Shown here in pieces: positions 1-10,927 of a stretch of 64,000 nt of DNA (position 1 is the stretch's first letter; each line of letters opens with the position of its first letter). Under the pieces are notes generated by a model. The model made no database searches. It saw only the letters and a list, made by a program, of their open reading frames with translations, and was not told the origin of the DNA. Position numbers and translations under genes: made by a program. The stretch lies in NCBI RefSeq assembly GCF_000524195.1, contig NW_020170386.1:315982-379981 (forward strand), read 5' to 3'. Source of the DNA: Echinococcus granulosus. Its lineage: Eukaryota > Platyhelminthes > Cestoda > Cyclophyllidea > Taeniidae.

Positions 1-3000
1 CCAGCATCGTGCTTGAATAAGTTATAACTCCCAGTTCATGCTAATTAGAAAGGTGGTCAGAAACACATAGGCAGAAGCGGAGATGAATTTTACCTGCTAC
101 ACAGCATCAATTATGCATGAGAGAGCTGCCTTGAGAGAGTATATGCGTTTTTAATTATTCACGTCGACCGCGCCAGGATGGACTGTGCGCGAGCCATTGC
201 GTGATGCTTTGAGATGCCCAGAACAAAGCGACCCAAACGAGAGAACTGAGTTGACTGCCACGACGCCCACGACGACTGCTCTTCACTTCCACCAAATCCG
301 TCGAGATTAATTCCGCAAAATCACCATTGGCAATCGCCACATGTGAAGCCTTTAACGTGGGTGACAGCGATCCTATGTGAACTCGTTTCATAATTTCATA
401 GTCGTGCAACAAACTTATTGTTCATGATAGTTGCTTTCATTAAAGTGGCCCATTCCAATATTGGAATTAGTAGCTCAACTGAGTGTAAGGTACTTAAGCT
501 TTTCGTCCGTAAAAGATAAAACCATTAAGCACTTTAACTTCCATCGGATTACGAGTAAACCCAGTTTTCGAACAAGTGTTTACGCATAACAGTGATGACT
601 TTTCCGGAATGGTAATTAGAACAGTGAATTGACTTTATTCCCCGTCCGTGCAAAAGAGGGCATGCTCATTAGTAACGTATAAAGCATAGGCTAGCAACAA
701 TGCTTAAGATTGAAAGCAAACTTTCGTAGAAAAAGGAAGGCTTGGACGCGATCAGCTGGAGTTGCAGAGCATGGCAATCACACGAGGTTACCGTTGAATT
801 TGGAGACTTTGCTCCTCGATAACTAGCAGTTTATATAACATCATCGAAGGGGAATATGGTATTTCTAGCGCACTAATGCTCAATGATTCTTAGTTTTCCA
901 CTATAGTTTTAGATCAAGAAAAAAATTGAATCATTATATGAGGCATGTATACAATAAATTGGATATTTTTCATGATGAAGAAGAACTGTGATGGAATCTG
1001 GAATTTCGGGAGTAGTAAGGTATTGTGACGACTACAAGGCTTATCCTAGCATGCGATTTCTTGTGTGATATTAGAATAACTGAATTTGATATGGCGTTCT
1101 ACAATCCTGAATACTTGTTGTTCATTTTTCAAAATATATCAAAATCGAAAATTCTCTCCAACAATTAACTTGAGTGTATTTTCAAGAATCTATCAACCAG
1201 TTTATATTAAGAACTACTCAAACCAAAAAGGGATTCCGATATTCCTCTGTCATTGATTTGTTTTTGTCAGTTAAGGTTTTGGGAAAATTATAAAGGAATA
1301 CTACCGTGAGTTTACAAATATGCCTACATGACATGGTGATACAAATTACCGTAAAATGAGCGTGCAAGTTACCCTCAAAATTTAAACTTACATGAGCTTC
1401 CTTGGTTTGTATCTGTGACATGCCTAGGTGTAAAGTGTTTCAGGTGGGTAAGCAACGGATTTATTTGTTTGCTCTTTTCTAACCATTCATGGATTTCTTC
1501 TAATCCACGTGTCGAAGATAATAAGTCGCCTATCATCTTGATTGGCTGAAGCTTGACCAATCAGCCATTCGCATTTCCTCCTGAACGAAATCCTATTTCA
1601 CCTCTTGATAATTCATTCCATTTATGTAGCAATTAATCATGACTGTGAATCACTGTGAGCAGCAATATTTGCATGACTTTCTATCATCTTCGCAACATAC
1701 ATCAGGGGCAATGTTTGTGTACTCCGGACTAAAATTTGTGTGCTCCGTCGTAACCCACTGTATCAAATGTCGAATTTCAAACATTTCAAAACAATTTTGA
1801 TAAAGCCAGATCTTTTTGAGCTTAAAGTCCATCAACACTAGTAGTAGTTAATGATTATATTTGTGTCCTTTGGAAAATCTAAAGCATTCAAAAAGGCTAC
1901 AAGTAACGTAGAGGTATTTAAAGCACTTTAGGCTTGTGACTTGGCGTTTTAGGTATCACCGGAATGGAATTGAAGCTCATTTAAATATACCAAAGTTATA
2001 ACAGTAATGGATGCTACAAGGCGTGCTAATACCAAATGGGCATCCTAAAGTTGCCCAAAATGTGGGTGCCAACACCATTTGTCAAGTGAGCTGATTGTGA
2101 TTAGTAGATTTATCTCTACGGTCCAATTTAGCTTAGGTGTTTTGAGAACGCAATCTCAAATTGTTCAAACCGATTCGCTTTCCATAGAGATTCATTTTAA
2201 AACGTTAATTGAAAGGAAGGAAGCCTGCAGAAGGCAAGCACAATTCAGTAAATGGAGGAAAATTCGTTTGCCTTTTACTATTATGTGTTTCGGACTTGAG
2301 TTAAAATTTGACAATTTTTAATTGAAAAATTAGTGAATAAATTATCGTTTTCCTTATCTGTTACTCTTCTATCCAGCAGTATGGTTTTAGCCTCATCGAG
2401 CCCACCGTTGCCTGTTTGTGTTTCCAGAAGACGCCTTTATCTGGGACTGCCACTGTGCTCTACTTAATTAATCCATGATTAAAAGGAATATATCCATCAT
2501 TCCTTGTTCCTGCTTCTCTTTTGCTCATTTCTTATTTATTCTATATATGCAAGCCACTCTAATGCAAAAGAACAGCATAAACAATAAAGTGACACTAAAT
2601 ATGCCTCAAAGGTTAATTCATTATTAATGAGGTTCGTAAAATATGTTTTGTAGGAACATTGAAATACAGCTGCTTGCTGAATACTGCCCTAGTCGCCTCA
2701 CTAACCAAAGCATTCAATGGGTTTTTAACCATCAAAAGATTTTACCGTCTAATATCACTGAGACCGTTGAAAATGGTGCAGTGAGAGGAATCGGATTTTA
2801 CCCAGGTTCCCATCAGATATGATGTCGTGGAGGTCGGTTTTAATCGACCTCTCCAGAGGTGCAATTTTACTCAATCGAAGTGGTAATATTTCAAAACACG
2901 CACTTTGTTCATGAATGTTCTGCCTAAAACAAATATTTTCTGCTGCTGCGGAGTATACCTCTCCGGGAAGGTTACGCAAATAGTTCATTACATGGCTCTC

Positions 3001-6000
3001 ATTAATTTGCCTAAAGTGTAAATTCTCTCTAAGTGAACATCGTGAAGACCAAGCTAAAAGTGAAAAAGTTGATAATTATTATCTCCTCGGGAGGATGAAG
3101 CAAGTTTGATCTCAATTAGGCAGAAGAGTATGTCGATTAACAGCTGCCAATCACGGAATGGACTTGGACGGATTCGGTAATGCGTATGCTCACTGCGATG
3201 GGAGAGTTTTTTGAACTGCTTGCCGTTTTTTCAAGATTCTATTTTGAGTCTTTTGGTGGAATTCACTCACTGGGATGTTTGGGTGATCGCTCCAACAATT
3301 AGTCCTAAACGGGGGTCTGAGGTGTTCAGTTAAACAAAGAATCTGGTTCCTTCCGTTATTTTTTATGCAAAAGCCGTTTAAAAAGACTTCCAACATGAAC
3401 TCAAACGTACCTACGCGAAGAGCATGCAGATGGCCGAAGCAAACCAGAGGGAGCCTGAAACTCCTTTCCGTCAGTAGTAGTTCAAATAAAAATTTTTGAT
3501 GATTCAAAATATGGTGACGATTTATCTTAATGAACCTCCAAACTAATACCACGTTGTTATTTATCCCAATTTAATATTCAAATTACTTAAAAACCGCGTT
3601 GATAATCACTATATTTCCATCGAATAACAAGCTATGAAAGTACGTTCATACACGGTAATTGACGGAAGTCAAGATTTTTATCATTAGGAGTTGATTAATG
3701 CTTGGCAAAATGGTATTTGCTAATTCACAAGGTCTTATTACGAGTTATTCTAATTCATTTAGAATTTTCTATGCAAAATAAAGCTTCTGAATTAGTCACT
3801 GAATTCCTCGACTCAGGTTGTCAGCATGGTGAGCAAAACAGTGTGCCGATGTGAAGTTTACACTTGGATGTAGATAATTACCTTCGTGCTGTGGTTCATA
3901 ATCAAGTTTTCCATGCTTTTCCGGTCCTACCACCCCAACTCAACGCAGTGCATTATTCAGTAGCTCCGTGGTACACATGGCTGCTTTCCACCGCTAGCAG
4001 CGAAGCTTTTTGGTTCTCCTGCAATGGCACTTTTTTGCCGCGAAGTCATGAAATAGTTAAATCCTGTCACATCAAATTATCTCTTTCATCGGAAAAGGTA
4101 GCTGTTTCCCTCCGAGAGGAAGCAGTAAAGGGTAGTGGGAGGGTAGGAATGACCCCAACGAAAGAAAACCTATTACCCTTTACACCAACATGCACACCGC
4201 CACGAAAGCGCGCCACTGATGCTAATTTCTTTCGCGTGCATATTTGAACACCGCCATGCTGCAATTACTACGTGTGTAGTACACCTAGAAAAGAGGATTT
4301 AATTCACTCAATACTTAGGATTTCTAAAGTTCCTGAAACTGAATTCGCTCAATACTAAGTTTTCAATCTTTTTGTGGCATTAAAAATCTGTATTCGCTTT
4401 TGCCTAACCATTTGATCTTTTTTGTAGCTTTTTCTACCTTTAACGGATTGAAGGCCTTGTGATTTAGCATTTGGTCAGATTTACCTTAGATCAAATGGGA
4501 GTTGATAACAGTATCAATTATCTTCTCCCATTGAATAAAAAATTATCTAATTTTCTTGTTGCTGCAGCTCAGTAGTATCACATTAACTTATTCTCACTCA
4601 ATCAGACCGAAAGAGGCTTTAATAAAAGTCTATTCCACGCTTAGAATTTAATTGCTCTACAGACCGCGTCGTAGGTTAGGCGAATCGCTTTTCTCAATTT
4701 TAGCAAAGATCATCATTCTAAAAACCTAAACAGAAGGCATCAAGCGTTTAATTATGAGATAAGTTATTGATAACCTCTGACGTTGGCTCGATTTCGCTTT
4801 AACGATTCGTTTTCTGGTTTCATGTCAGTAGAGCTGCTAAGCAGATGCGCAATACGGTTTCTTTGATCGTAAATAGGCCTTAAATATTTGATAAAAAGGA
4901 AAATAGAAGATATAAAATATGTTGCTCTGCTAGTTTGCAGCGTGTAAGGATACTTTTAAAGTTCTGTTAGACCTATTCCTCATTTAAGAACGCAGCTCCT
5001 TTAAATAAAGCCTGATATCGACAATGCATAGAAGAAAGTGATGAAACACGGTCTCAAAATCGAATGGCTTCCACTATCGTTTAAATTTTACTTGTGATAG
5101 TTTAGGCACTTTAAAACCAAAAATCACAATAGGGGAACAATAGACTTTCTTGTAACGAATATTGCGTATATGGAGCGATTGCTGCATTGACTCGCGATTT
5201 TAAATCAAGACTACAGTTTATGTATAATTAGCCACAATCAGCCTCAAGTTTGGTGAAGAGACAGTATGTAGGCGCCGATGTTCAATGCGGCACGCCATTA
5301 GTACTTACTGCCACTATTCAACATATTAAATAAACATTCAGGGACAAATTTATTGCTACTTTTTTATGCAGCCATTCCACAATCCAGGCCTTCACAAGCA
5401 CATCAACTCAATTGATGGTTCTGAATGGACATGTCAAAGGCAGAGGTTTTCCTAATGAAATAGACTCCACCAAGTGAAAGGAGCTGAAGCATGTTTACGT
5501 TTTCATATGGGCCTGACTGGAGTGTGCTGCCCTTCGCCACTGGTGATGGAATCCCGATGATAAGTCAACGACGTGATTATTAGTTCTTGCAAGCAATGAC
5601 AGTCAAAAATAATTCGGGGAACGTAGTTTGACAACTTCTTTGGCATGCATTTCGATCAGGTATAGAGCGACATTATTCCTTGCGCTGCCCCAATTAGACA
5701 GATGTTTTACGCAGAGAAGAAAGAAATTAACTGCTTAAACCATATGTAGGAAAAGTGGGACCCGTATATTGGACTATGCCTGCCATACATTGCTGTATTT
5801 TTTACACAAACATTCCATTATATTTATGAAAGTTTTTCCACTCTAAAGGCAAATACATGTTGCAGCAATCGCGTAGTCTTTGTAAACACACCAGTTTCGA
5901 TTCATGACATCTTTACTTATTCAAACTTGCAATGCCTTGCAGTAAACTTTACGGTGATTTTTTAGATGATCCAAACAACAAGATTTACTAGAAATCAGCA

Positions 6001-7914
6001 GCAAATAATGCTAAACCGTTTAAGAGTGGTTTGTTACCAGCACAGGTGCCCATTGAAGTAGTCTGGTGTTTATATTAACTTATCCAAGTGTGTTTACACG
6101 TTTTTAAAAGCTTTCTGTGTGCATTTTACAGGATATTTTAATGCGGTTGTTATTCAGTGAATTTACTTATTCATTATATCTTAAATAATTGAAGTTAACA
6201 CCTTTTAAAATCGCACGATCATGATATCCGAAGGAGAGTGCATTAGGAACCTTCAGTGGTAATTAATAAGGACTTTATTCAATAGCGAAAATTCTCTACT
6301 TCTGGTCCAACTGTGCAACACAAGCCTAGCACTTCACATATCTCAAGCCGACTGATCGTGGTCTCTACAACTGCAGTTGCACCGAGCATTCAAAACATTC
6401 TGATGCTGGTTTGCGATTGGTCCGAATCCGTCTCTCCTTTAGTTGGCCATCACTCAGTTCTGCCCCTAAACGCTTTTGCTGATTCATAGTGATGATAATT
6501 TGTTAAATTTCTTTGATTTTGTGGTCACTAGAGTCTCCGTGAGGTTGCTCGGACCACCAAGCTTAGATGTCACCGTTGGATCATGTTCCTATCAAGCGCC
6601 TAGTTGTTCGCGACAAGGAAGGAGGGACAAAAGACAGATGGAGTCCGCCTTGACCTTCATTGGGGATGCTTATTTCGTGTAGAGAAGTTAATTTTATTAG
6701 GCAGTGCAAAAAAATGCAATTGAATTATCCGTTAATGAGGCGAGTGGGGCTGGAGAGGGGGCAGAGATGGAGTTCTGCCTCGAAGGCGTGACAGCAACGA
6801 ATGCGGCAGTAGTTTGACAAAAGCCTTTAAATTATTCACAATCATACCCCATCCCCACCTTCTTTTCCGTCCCTCTCTTCCTGCCTTCCGCCTCCCCACA
6901 CACGCTCCTGCGCGCACGTGTCACTGGCCCGCTGGCAGTGGCAGCACCAGCCCTTCGAATCATCATGGCCTGGTTCAGCTACACACACACAGACGCTCTC
7001 TACCAGTGTGCGCCTGTGCACGCGCACGTATGCTCGAGTGGAAGCGTTATGCATTATTAACAACCACGAACACGTCGTCCAAGTTGAACGGGAGTATTCG
7101 CAGCCATGAATTATGCACTCACAAACGCAGAATAGTGAATACAATAGCTAGCAATGTAGAGGCTCTCTACCTAATTTCGAGTGTGTTTTTGCTTCAACAA
7201 GAGACTTTTCAAATTGTCTTTGCTAGCAAACTCTATTGACGCTTTTTATTACAGTTCATAGTAGTCTTTTGCGCGCTCTCCGCATGCATACTTGTGATAC
7301 CCTCACTGTAGCTTGCGCCCGATTGCTGTTTCGCCTGTTATCCAACTAACAGAGAAAGTCTGTTTGCGATGCTTTTGATGTTATTGACTTCGTATTTTTC
7401 TTGACATTAAAGTGTCACAGTAAACAGCATAACATTTGAATCCATAAAGTCTAAAGCATAACATGGTCACTATGCCTAAACGATGTCACATGTACAGCGG
7501 AACAAATTCCTAACCAAAATAGCATTTTTTTAAGTATGTCTAGGAATGCAACGGTATTCGTACACTGGGATTTATTTTGAAGTTACGCTGTGCACACATT
7601 GTTTTGTGAGTTTCCTTTATGGTCATTTTCTCAAACATCCACTCTTTATAATAGGCAACGAGAAGACCTAGCGTGGGTTCTATACTAAAAGATACTACAA
7701 AATACGATACCGTACTGTCTGTACTAACACAGTGGTTGAAATTGAGAATGCAGGAAGGAAATTTTGTGAATTTAGGTTACCAATATTCACCACAAATTTG
7801 TCATTTATTTTGAAACTAAATGTGAGTAGCAAATTTTTCCAACCTCTTTATTGACACCCGAACTTAATTTAAGAATGGTGCATAAGTAAAGAAGCGGAAA
7901 AGTCATTGCCATAA
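1..7914. other. intergenic DNA, no recognisable gene
   Basis: About 7.9 kb of mostly AT-rich sequence. All open frames here are short (up to about 127 codons, e.g. 3864-4247 on + and 3190-3552 on -). They overlap one another on opposite strands and show no family motif, signal peptide plus domain, or convincing exon chain. The only compositional feature is the CpG/TG-rich patch at about 6896-7035, listed separately. Unrecognised exons of a long gene cannot be excluded. Confidence 0.5.
6896..7035. repeat. CpG/TG-rich alternating purine-pyrimidine patch
   Basis: A GC-richer island with runs of CA/TG and CG dinucleotides (cacacac, gcgcgcac, gtgcgcctgtgcacgcgcac) in an otherwise AT-rich region. 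It contains a CACGTG palindrome at 6915-6920. The open frames across it on both strands are compositional artefacts rich in His/Ala/Arg/Cys. Alternating purine-pyrimidine DNA of this kind can adopt Z-form. Similar patches recur in this window near 23.5, 32.9, 40.6 and 43.9 kb. Confidence 0.6.
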
Positions 7915-7920
7915 TTTATT
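7915..7920 (-). promoter_or_regulatory. poly(A) signal of the cystatin-like gene
   Basis: On the minus strand this reads AATAAA, about 40 nt downstream of the stop codon of the cystatin-like gene. Spacing and strand fit a cleavage/polyadenylation signal for that mRNA. Confidence 0.6.
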
Positions 7921-7960
7921 TCGAAATCGGGTTAAATCAGAGGGAGCAGATAAACTAAAT

Positions 7961-8785
7961 TCATAGGGCTGTGGGGTCTTGATACTCAATACTCAGGATC
8001 TCTGGTGTTCCGCCGTGGAACGGACTTGCGAAGGCACTGGCCCTGTAAATTTCAATGCCTGAGCAGTCGTCGGCGCAGGCACCAATACAACCAAGCATAG
8101 ACTCATCGTAAATTCTCTTCACTTTCATCCTCCATTCATACTTCAGGTTCGAGGTCATCATTCTCTTTCCTTCAATCACATCCATGAGCTCGTACCGAAA
8201 GCATCTGCTGGCATTTCTATCCAATCTTTCGATACCACTTCGGACCACCTCTTGAAATTGTTCTGATGTCATTTCTTTAGGGGACAGAATCGTCCCTTCT
8301 GGTAATTCACAGCTAGTAATTAGCTTTCCATTTTTACTGAAATCTGCAGAACCTTCATTGTTGGGCTTAAAAGTGATGTGATGCTTGGGATCCCTCCATG
8401 GTTGATACACAATCGCAGCTATTGCTTGCTTATTTCCACTTAAACCATGGTAGCAAGGCTTTGAACATTCCTCGCCATTATCACTGGAATAGATAGGAGT
8501 GACCTCTAGCTTTACGACATATTTCATTCCAGCGACAACCTGTTGTGTAGCTTCAATAACTTTGACAAGTCGGAAGGAGTGACATTCGTTCACTTCGTCT
8601 AAATTCTTCATTACCTCTGTAAGAGCGTCCTGAAACATCATCTCATTCATGTCCTCCTTGGTTATGGGAGTAATACCGCCGACTATGCCTCTCGAGGAAG
8701 GGACAGCAACGCTGCGCTCTTGCTGTCTGCACGCAAGCGAGATGGCGACAAGGAAGGAGAGGAACAGAAGAACAAACCGATTCAT
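7961..8785 (-). CDS. secreted two-domain cystatin-like cysteine protease inhibitor
   Basis: Single-exon gene, 274 residues from the ATG at 8785; the six upstream in-frame codons lack an ATG. Residues 1-19 form a hydrophobic signal peptide ending near A-C. Domain 1 (about 34-140) has the three cystatin protease-binding elements: an N-terminal Gly-Gly (36-37), the first-hairpin QxVxG motif (QVVAG, 82-86) and a Pro-Trp second hairpin (129-130), plus cysteines at 69, 107 and 111. This fits inhibition of papain-family cysteine proteases by a type-2-like secreted cystatin. Domain 2 (about 165-274) keeps the fold pattern (helix, Cys195, strand, cysteines 233/237/241) but lacks QxVxG and the PW hairpin, so it is probably not inhibitory in the same way. 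There is an N-glycosylation sequon, NAS, at 191. Duplication followed by degeneration is inferred. The canonical first domain makes the family call fairly secure; the target proteases are unknown. Confidence 0.75.
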   Translation of the reverse strand: MNRFVLLFLSFLVAISLACRQQERSVAVPSSRGIVGGITPITKEDMNEMMFQDALTEVMKNLDEVNECHSFRLVKVIEATQQVVAGMKYVVKLEVTPIYSSDNGEECSKPCYHGLSGNKQAIAAIVYQPWRDPKHHITFKPNNEGSADFSKNGKLITSCELPEGTILSPKEMTSEQFQEVVRSGIERLDRNASRCFRYELMDVIEGKRMMTSNLKYEWRMKVKRIYDESMLGCIGACADDCSGIEIYRASAFASPFHGGTPEILSIEYQDPTAL

Positions 8786-8803
8786 AATGGTGCAGTCTAA
8801 CAA

Positions 8804-9846
8804 CTAAGCGATGACCACATTACTTCACTGCACCAGTTCGTATGTGATAGGTGCCGAGTTAGCCTGTGAGGTATCGTGTTTACATGACTAGGGTCAGCTA
8901 TTGCATGTGATGGTTCCTAGTTGTAGCTTAAACTTAAACAAGGCTTATTCCCACACTTTTGTTTACATTCAGCCACAAGTCTATTCTACCTCATCACATC
9001 TTCGGCATTGGTCGACGTAACAAGGTAGTGAAAGCTCAACGCTTAGTGGTTATGGTGCTGAGCAAATATATATTTTAAATTAATGCCATTCAAATGTTAG
9101 GAAATGAGCTTACCATGACATCACAAGGACGCCTAGAAATTAGCCATACGCCGGTTAATAGTACTGAACCGAATTGTTAACTTGTAGGTGCAAACTAATG
9201 TATTGTATTTAAACTAACTTGTTAGAAATGGGGCTATTACCGACCGTCAAACTTTGTGAGTACCACCCTGTCAGTTGAGGTTGCTTGCATTCTAATCACA
9301 TGTTCCAAAAGATGTAAGATCCTCCGTGTAAATCCTTCGACTTCTTGTCCCCACTTAAAACAATATAGTCATGAAGTTTTTCCACCCATAGTGTGGTACC
9401 GTATTTCTATGTCTTATTTCAGAAAAAAATGCTGCTTGTTTGAATACATCCTGGTTACGCGGGCTCTTAAGTTGCCTTGATCCTCGCAAAAAATGGACTT
9501 AGTAGTATACCACTACTAGCATGCAGTGCACCACTAGTCGAGCAATACACCATTCTCAAATGATGTGCTTTACTATGGCCTTAGGGTTGGCTCAAGATAC
9601 ATCTATAATGCTTATGTCGTTTGAATGGACCTTTTAGAGAGTAAGTGGACAGTCGACTAGGACCTCGCTATTAAGGAGTGGTCAACGTCCACTGAACTAG
9701 GGGAGAGCTCACTGTCCCGGCCTTCCTATATTTGTATGTATTTTCCTTGATCCTGGTTAATAAATATGTTCCAATCCAATCGTGGTCTTCGTTCTAAGCG
9801 TATGAAGGCCAGGGGGGAGATGAGCGAGGGTCGCGCTAAGCAACAC
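8804..9846. other. intergenic DNA upstream of the cystatin-like gene
   Basis: No coding exon recognised. The first few hundred bases should contain the minus-strand promoter of the cystatin-like gene, but no clear core element was identified. The segment about 9480-9846 is somewhat richer in GC and includes an AATAAA-containing stretch near 9760. It directly abuts the LTR-like repeat at 9847 and could be retroelement-derived; this is an inference. Confidence 0.4.
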
Positions 9847-10049
9847 TGTAATGCGATAGTGGTTTATCCCAGGTAATAGTGAGGCGCCACTTTTGTACTT
9901 TGAATTAGCCCTCTTGTACTTCGCTGGGTGGACTGGCCTTTCGGGCCATGCCAGCAGCTCAGACACCTTCTCTATGCTGAATATATATATATATATTCTG
10001 CCCAAGTATTGTGTCTTCTTTCGTCTTCAGGGAGTCACGAGACGCTACA
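9847..10049 (-). mobile_element. solo LTR-like interspersed repeat, copy 1
   Basis: A segment of about 203 bp starting TGTAATGCG and ending CGCTACA, i.e. TG...CA ends with short TGTA/TACA inverted termini. In reverse orientation it matches the segment at 20867-21057 over almost its whole length. Shared blocks include a GGCGCC-containing stretch, a CATGGCC palindromic region (around 9940-9950), an AT-repeat TATA-like block at 9980-9997 and an AAGACGAAAG block near the TACA end. No coding capacity. The features fit a solo LTR or a TRIM-type (terminal-repeat in miniature) retroelement; no target-site duplication is evident for this copy. Strand is given relative to copy 2. Confidence 0.55.
9980..9997. 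repeat. (TA)n microsatellite inside LTR-like copy 1
   Basis: An uninterrupted AT dinucleotide run of about 18 bp. Copy 2 has a shorter TATATA at the matching place, so the run probably expanded from a TATA-like promoter element of the repeat. Confidence 0.7.
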
Positions 10050-10927
10050 CTATATGCTAATAATCTGTCATTATATTTTAAAAACAACTGGCCGGGGCTT
10101 AACAGGATAAATATAATGCTAAAAACTGGGCAGGCATTACGTTTGTGGTTGAATTATATTCTTAACTAACAGTCGCCATTCCCCGACGTTTGCTCCAGCA
10201 TAAAAGCGAAGACGATGCTACTGTGTGTGGTAAGCTCCGCATTCCTTAAATTTCGATAACAAATGTTGTAGAATTTGTGACAGTTAGCCCGCCCAAAACA
10301 TGATCTGTGAAAACAAGTAATTATGACAGTTTTCGAAAGGTTAAACATAACTAGTTTGCCACTTGCGCACGCACAACTAAAAATGACCTAAAACTTTTTG
10401 CCTAGGGGAAATTAGGGTCAATTATTTCTTTGTGCCCTTAATCTTCGTTGTTTTAAGTATCTAATCGCAATGCGCACGTTGCAAATTATTTTTCTGTTTG
10501 ATTGCCTAAATTTAAGGGCTTAAGTTCCTGTAAATTTGTTTATAACACCATAAAAGCATCGCACAGTTTGGGATTGAATACCAAAGGCTGTAATGCGTTT
10601 GATACATCTTATAACTTCACTTGCTTCCCAAATATTCGTGTTTATTTTGCTCACTGTTAGGCACCATTTTCGCCCTAATGATGAAATAACGTCCCGTTTT
10701 AATGCTGATTTGGTTCCTTAATGCCGCTTTTACTTGAGTAGCATCTTGCAAAGGTGTCCTTGTTCATCTCATTGCTTCGTGGTTAATTTATGACGATATT
10801 ATCGGCGTACTACGGAGTAAAACCCGTTTAATATTTATGATATGTTTCACGAAATACTAGTTATGAAATTCCACTGCGTCTTCTTTCTTTTAGTTGTTTG
10901 ATTTTGACTTGTCAACGGAGTTTCAAA
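10050..10927. other. spacer upstream of the SETD3-type gene
   Basis: No coding exon seen. The segment should contain the promoter and 5' UTR of the SETD3-type gene, whose start codon is at 10928. A pyrimidine-rich stretch followed by AG lies shortly before the ATG and could be a (trans-)splice acceptor; flatworm mRNAs are often trans-spliced, but no spliced-leader evidence exists here. Confidence 0.35.

Noticed and set aside
3190..4247. Open frames of 120 and 127 codons
   Set aside because: No motif, no splice or promoter context, and overlapping competing frames; expected by chance in this much sequence.
9712..9846. Extension of LTR copy 1 leftward over the AATAAA-containing block
   Set aside because: Copy 2 shows no matching sequence beyond the proposed boundary, so it cannot be assigned to the same repeat.
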